Below, piece after piece: positions 6,947 to 14,150 of a stretch of DNA of 17,027 nucleotides (the first letter of the stretch is position 1; the number at the start of each line of letters is the position of its first letter). Below the pieces are notes generated by a model that did not search any database, was not told the DNA's origin, and was given only the letters and a program-made list of their open reading frames with translations. The position numbers were made by a program, and so were the translations under genes. Source of the stretch: UBA8337 sp963932545 (GTDB lineage: Bacteria; Pseudomonadota; Alphaproteobacteria; RS24); assembly GCA_963932545.1 (NCBI GenBank), contig CAWVRH010000022.1, forward strand, positions 1 to 17,027. The letters run 5' to 3'.

Positions 6947-8104
6947 ATGAGCGATTTGTTTAAATTATACACTTGGAGCGTCTCGCTTTATTCTGGCAAA
7001 GCACGGGCTTATTTGATCAAGCAAGGCATTCGCTTTGACGATATTTCCCCCGCCGACCCAAGTTTTAAAAACACCATTGAGCCGGCGCTTGGCCGATGGA
7101 TTATTCCGGTTATGACGACGCCCGATGGCGAGATTGTGCAAGATGGCACGGATATTATCGATTGGTTTGAAAGCCGCGATATGGCCAAGACATCCGCCTA
7201 TCCAAAGAGTCCACGCCATTTGATAACCTCTTTGATTATGGAAATGTTTGGCGGTGAAGGTCTGCTGCGCCCAGCGATGCATTATCGGTGGAACTTTGAT
7301 GAAGACAATTTAGATTTCATCCTGCAACAATTTGGCCTCTTCGCTATGCCGCATTTACCGCCCGAGGAACGCCGCGAAATGGCTCTCCATGCCGCCGGTC
7401 GTATGCGCGGGGCCGCCGCAGCTTTTGGGGTCACTCCAGAGCTAGCCCCTCATATTGAAGCCGCGTACCTCGAGACAATGGCCGAGTTAGATGCGCATTT
7501 CGCCGCGCAACCATACCTTTTGGGCGGCGCACCGACGATTGGTGATTATGGTTTATTTGCTGCGCTATTTGCGCATTTGGGCCGCGATCCGCACCCGCTA
7601 CGTTTGATGCAACAAAAAGCTCCGATGCTGTTTCGCTGGACCGAACGGATGCGCAACCCATCGTCGGATATGGTTGAATTTATTGGCCGCAAGGAAAACC
7701 TTCTACCCAGCGATGATATTCCAGACACACTGAAAACGCTTTTACGGCGCGTAGCCAGCGACTATCTGCCAGAGATAGAAGCGATGATTGCGTTTCAAAA
7801 TGACTATTTGAAAACCGCCGAGATAAGCGAAGGCGAGCTTATAGGCGGCAAAGAAACCACGCGCCAAATTGGCTTTTGCGACTTTGTTTGGCGCGACCAA
7901 AAAGTTACAGCCATGGTAATGCCCTACCGCGTGTTTTTGCTGCAACGCATTCAAGACGCCTATGACGCTTCGACCGAAAGCGAGCGCGAGAGCGTTGACG
8001 CGCTGCTAGGCGAAACAGGCCTCACCAACATCGTAAGCGCGCGCAGCACCCGCCGCGTCGACCGGGAAGACAATCGTGAAATATGGGGGCCGCTAACGAG
8101 CTAG
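6947..8104 (+). CDS. glutathione S-transferase family protein, long form
   Basis: The protein has 385 residues, against about 200-230 for ordinary GSTs. Residues about 5-80 form a thioredoxin-like GST N-terminal domain: FKLYTWSVSLYSGKARAYL, the cis-Pro region WIIPVMTTPDG and the glutathione-contact segment QDGTDIIDW. Residues about 175-240 form the helical GST C-terminal domain (ELDAHFAAQPYLLGGAPTIGDYGL). The remaining 130 or so residues are an extension without a motif I recognise, ending in DNREIWGPLTS. It should act in the cytoplasm and either conjugate glutathione or use it as cofactor. AGGAG is six bases before the ATG, 26 bases after the upstream membrane protein gene. Its last codons and stop lie in the hairpin shared with the convergent SulP gene. 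Confidence 0.85.
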   Translation: MSDLFKLYTWSVSLYSGKARAYLIKQGIRFDDISPADPSFKNTIEPALGRWIIPVMTTPDGEIVQDGTDIIDWFESRDMAKTSAYPKSPRHLITSLIMEMFGGEGLLRPAMHYRWNFDEDNLDFILQQFGLFAMPHLPPEERREMALHAAGRMRGAAAAFGVTPELAPHIEAAYLETMAELDAHFAAQPYLLGGAPTIGDYGLFAALFAHLGRDPHPLRLMQQKAPMLFRWTERMRNPSSDMVEFIGRKENLLPSDDIPDTLKTLLRRVASDYLPEIEAMIAFQNDYLKTAEISEGELIGGKETTRQIGFCDFVWRDQKVTAMVMPYRVFLLQRIQDAYDASTESERESVDALLGETGLTNIVSARSTRRVDREDNREIWGPLTS

Positions 8105-8123
8105 CGCCCCAGCTCGTTAGCGG
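8090..8123. terminator. perfect 13-bp hairpin holding both convergent stop codons
   Basis: CCGCTAACGAGCT (8090-8102) and AGCTCGTTAGCGG (8111-8123) are exact reverse complements around an 8-base loop (AGCGCCCC). The left arm encodes the last residues of the GST-like protein, whose stop is at 8102-8104. The right arm encodes the end of the SulP protein on the other strand, whose stop is at 8117-8119. Because the genes converge, the structure could end transcription from both sides, but no T-run follows on either strand. It may act as a 3'-end stabiliser rather than a classical intrinsic terminator. Confidence 0.7.
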
Positions 8124-9718
8124 AAGGCTCCCACGTTGACGTCATAGTCTACCGCGACGCCGTAGTCTGGGTCGTCGTCGCTATCTATCATCAGCTGGCC
8201 AGCTTTGGATAGCAGGCGATGGCAGTCGCGCGATAGGTGACGCAGCATGACGCGTTTGCCCAATTCATTGTATTTATCCGCTACATCTTCAATCGCTTGC
8301 AGCGCCGATTGGTCGACCACACGCGAGTCTGAGAAGTCGATAATCACCGTATCGGGATCGTCGACCATATCGAATAATTGGCGAAATCCGGTTACCGAGC
8401 CAAAAAACAACGGGCCCTGAATGTCATAGACAATGGCGCCCTTTTCGCGCGTCGATGGACGCTTGGAGGCATGAATGCGTTTGGCCGCGTTCCACGCATA
8501 GACCAGCGCCGACATGATGACGCCCACAACAACGGCAATCGCCAAATCTTCCGCCACGGTGACAATGGTCACCACAATAATCACCAGCGCATCTGCGCGC
8601 GGTACTTTGAAAAGCGTCTTCAGCGAGTTCCACGCGAATGTGCCAATGACCACCATGAACATGACGCCGACCAAAGCCGCGATTGGGATTTGCTCGATGA
8701 GACCCGAAGCGAACAGAATAAACACCAAGAGGAATAAAGCCGCAGCCAGACCGCCGATGCGGGTTCGCCCGCCCGAATTTACATTGATCATCGACTGACC
8801 AATCATCGCGCAACCGCCCATGCCGCCGAAGAAGCCGGTTGCCAAATTCGCCGCGCCTTGCGCCATGCACTCTTGCGAGGCGCCGCCGCGCTGCTCGGTA
8901 ATTTCGCCCACGAGGTTGAGCGTCAGCAGGCTTTCAATCAGCCCAATGGCCGCGAGAATGACCGCATAAGGAAAAATAATCGCCAAGGTTTCGAAGCTGA
9001 ACGGCACCATAGGAATGGCAAAGCTCGGTAGGCCGCCAGATAGGCTGGCCAAATCTCCAACGCGAGGCACTTGGATATCAAAGCCCAGCACCACAGCCGT
9101 GACCAAGCCAATGGCGGCCAGCGGCGCGGGAATAAGTTTGGTAAGCTTTGGGGTCAGCCAAATCAGCGCCATGGTGGCAACAACCAACCCGCCCGTCGCG
9201 AGCAATGCGAAACCGCCAATCCATTCGGTCACGCCCATGTCATTGGTCGTTTTAAACTGTTCCAATTGCGCCAGACCGATGACAATGGCTAGCCCGTTCA
9301 CAAAACCCAGCATCACGGGGTGCGGCACCATGCGGATAAATTTACCCCACCGAAGCGCGCCAGCAATTAATTGCAAGATGCCCATTAACACTACCGTCGC
9401 GAATAAATATTGCACGCCGTGTTGCGCGACCAAAGCCACCATGACCACTGCCAGCGCACCCGTGGCGCCCGAAATCATACCTGGGCGTCCGCCAATGGTT
9501 GCTGTTATTAGGCCCACGATAAAGGCTGCATAAAGCCCCACCAGCGGGTCGACGCCCGCCACAAAAGCAAAGGCTACCGCCTCTGGCACCAAAGCCAAGG
9601 CGACGGTGAGGCCTGCCAAAATATCCATTCGCACTTGCGAAATTGAGAGCGCTTGCGGAGGCTGACCTAGCGGCACGCCGAGAATATAATTTTGTAATTT
9701 AGAGATGGCGGAGGACAT
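8117..9718 (-). CDS. SulP family inorganic anion transporter with STAS domain
   Basis: The roughly 533-residue protein has the SulP layout: a large membrane domain with many hydrophobic helices (ILAGLTVALALVPEAVAFAFVAGV and GLYAAFIVGLITATIGGRPG near the start, SGATGALAVVMVALV after), then a C-terminal cytoplasmic STAS domain (about 430-510) with TVIIDFSDSRVVDQSALQAI. The family moves sulfate, bicarbonate or other anions, usually driven by Na+ or H+; the substrate cannot be read from sequence. The IGLIESLLTLNLVGEITE segment and the following Gly-rich loop are conserved core elements. The start is uncertain: ATGs at 9778, 9751 and 9718 are possible and none has a strong binding site. I choose 9718 because it gives the usual short N-terminus and has a weak GAG nine bases upstream. 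It converges on the GST-like gene at the hairpin. Confidence 0.92.
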   Translation of the reverse strand: MSSAISKLQNYILGVPLGQPPQALSISQVRMDILAGLTVALALVPEAVAFAFVAGVDPLVGLYAAFIVGLITATIGGRPGMISGATGALAVVMVALVAQHGVQYLFATVVLMGILQLIAGALRWGKFIRMVPHPVMLGFVNGLAIVIGLAQLEQFKTTNDMGVTEWIGGFALLATGGLVVATMALIWLTPKLTKLIPAPLAAIGLVTAVVLGFDIQVPRVGDLASLSGGLPSFAIPMVPFSFETLAIIFPYAVILAAIGLIESLLTLNLVGEITEQRGGASQECMAQGAANLATGFFGGMGGCAMIGQSMINVNSGGRTRIGGLAAALFLLVFILFASGLIEQIPIAALVGVMFMVVIGTFAWNSLKTLFKVPRADALVIIVVTIVTVAEDLAIAVVVGVIMSALVYAWNAAKRIHASKRPSTREKGAIVYDIQGPLFFGSVTGFRQLFDMVDDPDTVIIDFSDSRVVDQSALQAIEDVADKYNELGKRVMLRHLSRDCHRLLSKAGQLMIDSDDDPDYGVAVDYDVNVGAFR

Positions 9719-9816
9719 AGATTTCAGCTCGCTTATAAATAGAATTTTCATCTTCAAGAAGTGGACGTGGGGCGTCATGAATTACGATGCGTGGTAGCGC
9801 GTTTTACCTTACGCGG

Positions 9817-11037
9817 CTAGGCGTTTTGTCCCGCGACATAGCCCGAAGACCATGCCCATTGGAAATTATACCCGCCCAAGTGCCCCGTCACATCCACCAC
9901 TTCGCCGATGAAGTAGAGGCCCTTATGGTCTTTGGCTTGCATGGTTTTCGAAGATAGTGCGTTGGTATCCACTCCGCCCAACGTAACCTCGGCCGTGCGA
10001 TAGCCTTCCGAGCCCGCAGGCATCAGCTCCCAATCGTTCACGGCGGCGCCCAGTTGCGCCAATTTTGTGTTATTGGCTTCCGCCAGACGGCCCGATAGGT
10101 TTTGGCTTTGCGCCATATCTTGAGCCAGTTTCTTGGGTAACACTTCCGCCAGCACACTGGCGACATCTAGCTTCACGCCTTCCTTTTTACGCGCCAAAAG
10201 ATGCGCCGTCACATCGACTTCGGGCGCGAGGTTCACTTTAATCGTCAGCCCTTCGCGCCAATAAGACGACACTTGCAAAATCGACGGGCCAGATAGGCCG
10301 CGATGGGTGAACAACATGGCTTCTTTAAAGTCGGCCTTCTGGCAACTGACCACCGCATCGACTGAGAGGCCAGACATGGCTTTGCAACGGTCTAGCAAAT
10401 CGGCTTGGAACGTTAAGGGCACCAGTGCCGCGCGGGTCTCGACGATATCGAGGCCGAATTGGCGCGCCACTTCATAACCAAATTTCGTCGCACCGATTTT
10501 AGGGATGGATAATCCACCAGCCGCAATCACTAGGGACTCGCACATGGTTGTAATCGGCTCGCCAGCCGTTTGAGATTGGGTGACCACTTCAAAGCCCTCG
10601 TCGTCAACGCCGCGCGCGATGGACGTGATATCGGTTTGCATATCAAGCTGCACGCCTGCTGCTGCAGCTTCGGAAAGCAACATATCGATGATCTCTTGCG
10701 CACTATTATCGCAGAACAACTGACCCAAGGCCTTCTCGTGAAAGGCAATCTTGTGGCTTTTCACCAAAGCGGTGAAGTCATGCTGGGTGTATTGCTTCAA
10801 CGCAGACTTACAAAAATGCGGATTGCTCGATAAATAATTCTCTGGCTTGGTGCGCGTATTGGTGAAATTACACCGTCCACCGCCAGAGATACGAATTTTC
10901 TCGGCAATCTTCGTGGCATGGTCGATTAGCCAAACGCTGCGGCCGCGTTTGCCCGCCGCGATGGCCGCCATTAGCCCTGCCGCGCCAGCGCCGACAACGA
11001 TTACATCAAATTTTTCGTCACTTTGAATATCACTCAT
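9817..11037 (-). CDS. YhiN/HI0933 family NAD(P)/FAD-dependent oxidoreductase
   Basis: From the ATG at 11037 the protein has 406 residues. It begins with an FAD Rossmann motif (FDVIVVGAGAAGLMAAIAA), followed by the family hallmark KIRISGGGRCNFTN, the middle AAGGLSIPKIGATKFGYEVA, FTHRGLSGPSIL, and the C-terminal block GGVDTNALSSKTM...LYFIGEVVDVTGHLGGYNFQWAWSSG. These are standard markers of the YhiN (HI0933-like) flavoproteins, which are widespread and whose physiological reaction is unsettled. It is cytoplasmic. The frame is open to an ATG at 11070; neither start has a clear binding site, and the shorter one places the Rossmann motif at the usual distance from the N-terminus. The gene diverges from the acylase; a GTTAAATAT direct repeat lies in the shared upstream region. 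Confidence 0.93.
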   Translation of the reverse strand: MSDIQSDEKFDVIVVGAGAAGLMAAIAAGKRGRSVWLIDHATKIAEKIRISGGGRCNFTNTRTKPENYLSSNPHFCKSALKQYTQHDFTALVKSHKIAFHEKALGQLFCDNSAQEIIDMLLSEAAAAGVQLDMQTDITSIARGVDDEGFEVVTQSQTAGEPITTMCESLVIAAGGLSIPKIGATKFGYEVARQFGLDIVETRAALVPLTFQADLLDRCKAMSGLSVDAVVSCQKADFKEAMLFTHRGLSGPSILQVSSYWREGLTIKVNLAPEVDVTAHLLARKKEGVKLDVASVLAEVLPKKLAQDMAQSQNLSGRLAEANNTKLAQLGAAVNDWELMPAGSEGYRTAEVTLGGVDTNALSSKTMQAKDHKGLYFIGEVVDVTGHLGGYNFQWAWSSGYVAGQNA

Positions 11038-11071
11038 AGGCGGCTTATAGCAGAGTTGGGCATTGGCCATA

Positions 11072-11095
11072 GTTAAATATAGTGGCGTTAAATAT
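11072..11095. repeat. direct repeat GTTAAATAT x2 in a divergent intergenic region
   Basis: GTTAAATAT occurs at 11072-11080 and 11087-11095, 15 bases start to start, between the YhiN-type gene and the acylase gene. It is AT-rich against a GC-rich background. Position and spacing would suit a binding site for a regulator acting on one or both genes. The function is inference only. Confidence 0.4.
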
Positions 11096-11147
11096 CGCGC
11101 CCTTCAACGCCCAGCCCCAATATGCTAAGCAAGTGCCAGATATATTT

Positions 11148-11152
11148 GGAGG
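11148..11152 (+). promoter_or_regulatory. ribosome binding site that decides the start of the acylase
   Basis: GGAGG ends nine bases before the ATG at 11162 but only three bases before the in-frame GTG at 11156, so the ATG is the likely start. Confidence 0.8.
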
Positions 11153-11161
11153 TCTGTGGTT

Positions 11162-13312
11162 ATGCGCGCGTTTATTCGTAAGGTTTGGATTGGGTGTCTT
11201 GTGGCTGTGCCGCTACTGGCCATGTTGAACCTAGCCATTGAGGCTCGGCGCAGCGCCGACTGGGACGCAGACCTCGCCATAGCGACTGCGCAAACCTATG
11301 CTGTTGAAATTATCCGCGATGAGTTCGGCGTGCCGCATATTTATGGCAAACGAGATGCAGATGTCGCCTTTGGTCTGGCCTATGCGCAAGCCGAAGATGA
11401 TTTCGAAACCATGCAATCCCTCGTGCCGTTTTACCGTGGCCAATTGGGCCGCAGCCTTGGCATGGATGGCCTGCCCATCGACTATTTGGTGCAATGGCTG
11501 GATGTGCGAAGCTTCGTCGAGGCCAATTACGAGCAAGTGCTGACGCCAGAAATTCGCGCTCATCTGGAAGCCTACGCCGATGGCATGAATTATTATGCGG
11601 CACAGCATCCGTTTGAAGCCGACCCCAAACTATTTCCCATGAGCGGCAGAGACCTCGCGGTTGGCTTCTCGCTGCAGCATCTTTTATTCTATGGCTTTGA
11701 AAGTCACATTGGCGAGCTGTTCGCGGATAGCCCACAACGCGAATTAGCCCAAGCGCCCGACAACGCACTGTCTCGCCACATCGGCGCGGCCGGACTGCCC
11801 GTCGGCTCCAATGCATTTGCCATGAATGGTCGCAAATCAAATGATGGCAGCACCCGCATCATGATTAATTCGCACCAACCCCTGAACGGGCCTGTGGCTT
11901 GGTATGAAGCGCATGTAAAAAGCGACGAAGGCTGGGACATGCATGGCGGTATTTTTCCGGGCATGCCATTTGTCGCCAAAGGGTTTAACCCTGATATTGG
12001 CTGGGGCGTGACGGTAAATAAACCCGACCTTGTGGATGTCTATAAGCTGAAGCTGGAAGGCGATGGCTATTTGCTGGATGGCGAAACCGTGCTTTTCGAG
12101 ACCCGCCGCACTTGGCTGAAGCTGAAACTCATCGGTAATTTTTACTTGCCGATTCCCCGCACCCTGCTGGCCAGCCAACACGGGCCTGCCATTGAAACCG
12201 AGCATGGCACTTATGCGGTGCGCTTTGCTGGCCATCAAGAAATGCGCCAACCGATGCAGTGGATGGCGATGAATAAAGCGCGCAATCTAAAAGCCTTTAA
12301 AGAAGCCATGGCGATGCAGGCGATTGTTTCGTTCAACTATGTTTACGCAGACAAAGACGGCAATGTGTTTTTTCTGCATAACAATCGCTCGCCCGAACGC
12401 AAGCCCGGTTGGGACTGGCAAAAATATCTGCCGGGCGATAAGCGTGACTTAATTTGGAACAAGCAGATTGGCTTTGAGGCGATGCCGCAAATCACCAATC
12501 CCTCTTCGGGCTATTTGCTATCGACCAACCAAACTCCGTTTAACGTAACGGCAGCGCGCGATAATCTTGAGCGCGACGACTATCCGCCAGAGCTGGGCTT
12601 ACAAACCCGAATGACCAATCGGGCCGACCGAGGGCTGGATATGTTCGCCGCTAAACGTCGCCTTAGCGAAGCTGATTTCCTCGCCATTAAATGGGATAAA
12701 TTTTACGCCCCGCAATCGCGCGCCATGAAATATGTGCGCCAAATTCAAGACATGCGCTTTGAGGCCAATAGCCGTCATCACGAGGGGCAAAAGTTGCTGG
12801 CAACTTGGAACGGCGAAACCGCACTCGACAATCAAGCGGCCGCCCTTGGTGTGTGCTTGCTATCCGAGGAATGGAAAGCCGAACAAAAGCAAAAGCCCGC
12901 GCCCGATATCGCGCCTGTCTATGACGCCTGTTTGGATCAGATGATGCATCACTTCAAGCGCCTAGACCCGCTTTGGTCTGAACGCAATCGGCTTATTCGG
13001 GGCAACACAAATATTGCTCTGGGCGGTGGGCCAGACGTCTTGCGCGCAATTTATGGGCTGGCGAATGAGAGCGGCCAATTGAAAGCCGTGGCCGGCGATG
13101 GGCTGGTGGTTTACACGAGCTGGGATAAAAATGGCAAACAATCGGCAGGCACCGTGCATAATTTTGGTGCCGCCAGCACGCGCCCCAAATCGCCGCATTA
13201 TGACGACCAAGCGCCCCTTTTCGCGGCCGAAAAATTCCGCCCCGTTGCATTAACGCGTGAGGCCGTTTTGGCCGCGCCGCACAAAAGCACAGTGCTGCCG
13301 CTCAATCGTTAA
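11162..13312 (+). CDS. penicillin acylase / acyl-homoserine-lactone acylase family Ntn hydrolase
   Basis: The 716-residue precursor belongs to the penicillin amidase family: secreted or periplasmic amide hydrolases that cut themselves to expose an N-terminal Ser. Residues 1-30 are an uncleaved anchor or signal peptide (IRKVWIGCLVAVPLLAMLNL). The alpha part has IIRDEFGVPHIYG and AFGLAYAQAEDDF. The autocleavage site is GLPVG followed by SNAFAM, with the nucleophile at Ser216. Then come INSHQPLNGPVAWYE (oxyanion and substrate region) and LSTNQTPF, whose Asn lies 240 residues after the Ser, like the catalytic beta-Asn241 of E. coli penicillin G acylase. The C-terminal SPHYDDQAPLF is also typical. 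Possible substrates are N-acyl-homoserine lactones, cyclic lipopeptides or other N-acyl amides. It is divergent from the YhiN gene, and its stop overlaps that of the alkyltransferase. Confidence 0.9.
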   Translation: MRAFIRKVWIGCLVAVPLLAMLNLAIEARRSADWDADLAIATAQTYAVEIIRDEFGVPHIYGKRDADVAFGLAYAQAEDDFETMQSLVPFYRGQLGRSLGMDGLPIDYLVQWLDVRSFVEANYEQVLTPEIRAHLEAYADGMNYYAAQHPFEADPKLFPMSGRDLAVGFSLQHLLFYGFESHIGELFADSPQRELAQAPDNALSRHIGAAGLPVGSNAFAMNGRKSNDGSTRIMINSHQPLNGPVAWYEAHVKSDEGWDMHGGIFPGMPFVAKGFNPDIGWGVTVNKPDLVDVYKLKLEGDGYLLDGETVLFETRRTWLKLKLIGNFYLPIPRTLLASQHGPAIETEHGTYAVRFAGHQEMRQPMQWMAMNKARNLKAFKEAMAMQAIVSFNYVYADKDGNVFFLHNNRSPERKPGWDWQKYLPGDKRDLIWNKQIGFEAMPQITNPSSGYLLSTNQTPFNVTAARDNLERDDYPPELGLQTRMTNRADRGLDMFAAKRRLSEADFLAIKWDKFYAPQSRAMKYVRQIQDMRFEANSRHHEGQKLLATWNGETALDNQAAALGVCLLSEEWKAEQKQKPAPDIAPVYDACLDQMMHHFKRLDPLWSERNRLIRGNTNIALGGGPDVLRAIYGLANESGQLKAVAGDGLVVYTSWDKNGKQSAGTVHNFGAASTRPKSPHYDDQAPLFAAEKFRPVALTREAVLAAPHKSTVLPLNR

Positions 13313-13857
13313 ACCCGAATGCCTTCCCAACTCAGCAGCTCTCGCTTCTTATCGAGCCCCCAATAGTAACCACCGAGGCTTCCGTCATGCGCTAAAATGC
13401 GATGGCAAGGCACGAAAAAAGAAACGGGATTTCGACCCACCGCGCCGCCGACGGCTCGGGCACCATTGGGTTTGCCTAAGTCTGCGCCGATTTGTTTATA
13501 GCTGGCCGTTTGGCCAAGCGGCACGTTAAGCAACGCCTGCCATACCGCGAGTTGAAAGGCGGTTCCCTTCACAGCTAAACTTAGCGCGGCGGCATCCTTC
13601 CCCGTTTTAAAATAACTCATAGCTGCGCGATGGTGTTGTGTCCGCTCGCGGGTTATGTCTGCTTTCGGGTAGTCTTTTCGGATGCGTATCAAGGCATCCG
13701 CTTCGCTGTCAAACAGCGCATGAGAAAGGCCGTGGCACGATGACACCAAAAGCAGATCTCCGAAGGGGCTATGATAAATTTCATACTGCAAGTGCAAGCC
13801 CGCCCCGCTAGCGGCTACAATATCGTCTGGCATGGAAGCAAAGCTAATCGAATTCAT
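13309..13857 (-). CDS. ogt: methylated-DNA--protein-cysteine S-methyltransferase (Ogt/Ada-C type)
   Basis: This is a suicide DNA-repair protein that moves alkyl groups from O6-alkylguanine (and O4-alkylthymine) to its own Cys. The C-terminal half shows every hallmark: GTAFQLAVWQALLNVPLGQT, SYKQIGADLGKPNGARAVGGAVGRNP (helix-turn-helix with the arginine finger), then FFVPCHRIL with the acceptor Cys, followed by GSLGGYYWGLDKKRELL. An Ogt-like N-terminal domain precedes it (YEIYHSPFGDLLLVSS). The chosen start at 13857 (182 residues) has GGGA nine bases upstream; the ATG at 13872 would add five residues. The minus-strand TAA (13311-13309) and the acylase TAA (13310-13312) overlap in the palindrome TTAA. 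The window shows no adaptive-response regulator. Confidence 0.95.
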   Translation of the reverse strand: MNSISFASMPDDIVAASGAGLHLQYEIYHSPFGDLLLVSSCHGLSHALFDSEADALIRIRKDYPKADITRERTQHHRAAMSYFKTGKDAAALSLAVKGTAFQLAVWQALLNVPLGQTASYKQIGADLGKPNGARAVGGAVGRNPVSFFVPCHRILAHDGSLGGYYWGLDKKRELLSWEGIRV

Positions 13858-13971
13858 GTCTATGGTTCCCATCTTTTTATTTTTATTGCCTTGGCTCGGA
13901 GCTTAGCAAAACTATGGTTTTGAATCCAGCAAGCATCTTGCGCGAAGCGGTTAATTTGCTTTAGATAACCC

Positions 13972-14142
13972 ATGTCTAAAATCCGCTCTCTCATGGCTGC
14001 TCTGCGTTTAAAGCCCATTGCCCTATATGTTTTTTTGTCCTTAGCCACGCTCGCCATGCTGGGAGTTGGCTATGTTTTCATCACCAACTCAGCTTTTTAT
14101 CTCTACCTAGAGCAGGTCAACCCGGCCAATCACCGACATTAA
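13972..14142 (+). CDS. possible 56-residue single-pass membrane protein
   Basis: A plus-strand frame from the ATG at 13972 to the TAA at 14140-14142 encodes 56 residues: a basic N-terminus (MSKIRSLMAALRLKP), a hydrophobic helix of about 30 residues (IALYVFLSLATLAMLGVGYV, then FITNSAFYLYL), and a polar tail EQVNPANHRH. The positive-inside rule predicts the N-terminus in the cytoplasm. It fills the only sizeable gap between the alkyltransferase and the dehalogenase-like gene and ends eight bases before the convergent stop of the latter. No ribosome binding site precedes the ATG, so a real gene would be leaderless or poorly translated. A minus-strand frame of 65 codons (13860-14057) overlaps it but gives a basic peptide without structure. 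I recognise no family. Confidence 0.4.
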   Translation: MSKIRSLMAALRLKPIALYVFLSLATLAMLGVGYVFITNSAFYLYLEQVNPANHRH

Positions 14143-14150
14143 AAACCGCC

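Noticed and set aside
9015..9533. Plus-strand frame of 172 codons inside the SulP gene
   Set aside because: Antisense shadow of membrane-protein coding sequence, rich in Thr, Pro and Ala, with no motif and no binding site.
13860..14057. Minus-strand frame of 65 codons upstream of the alkyltransferase
   Set aside because: The peptide is very basic and low in structure, has no ribosome binding site, runs 13 bases past the alternative alkyltransferase start, and lies antisense to a more protein-like membrane frame.
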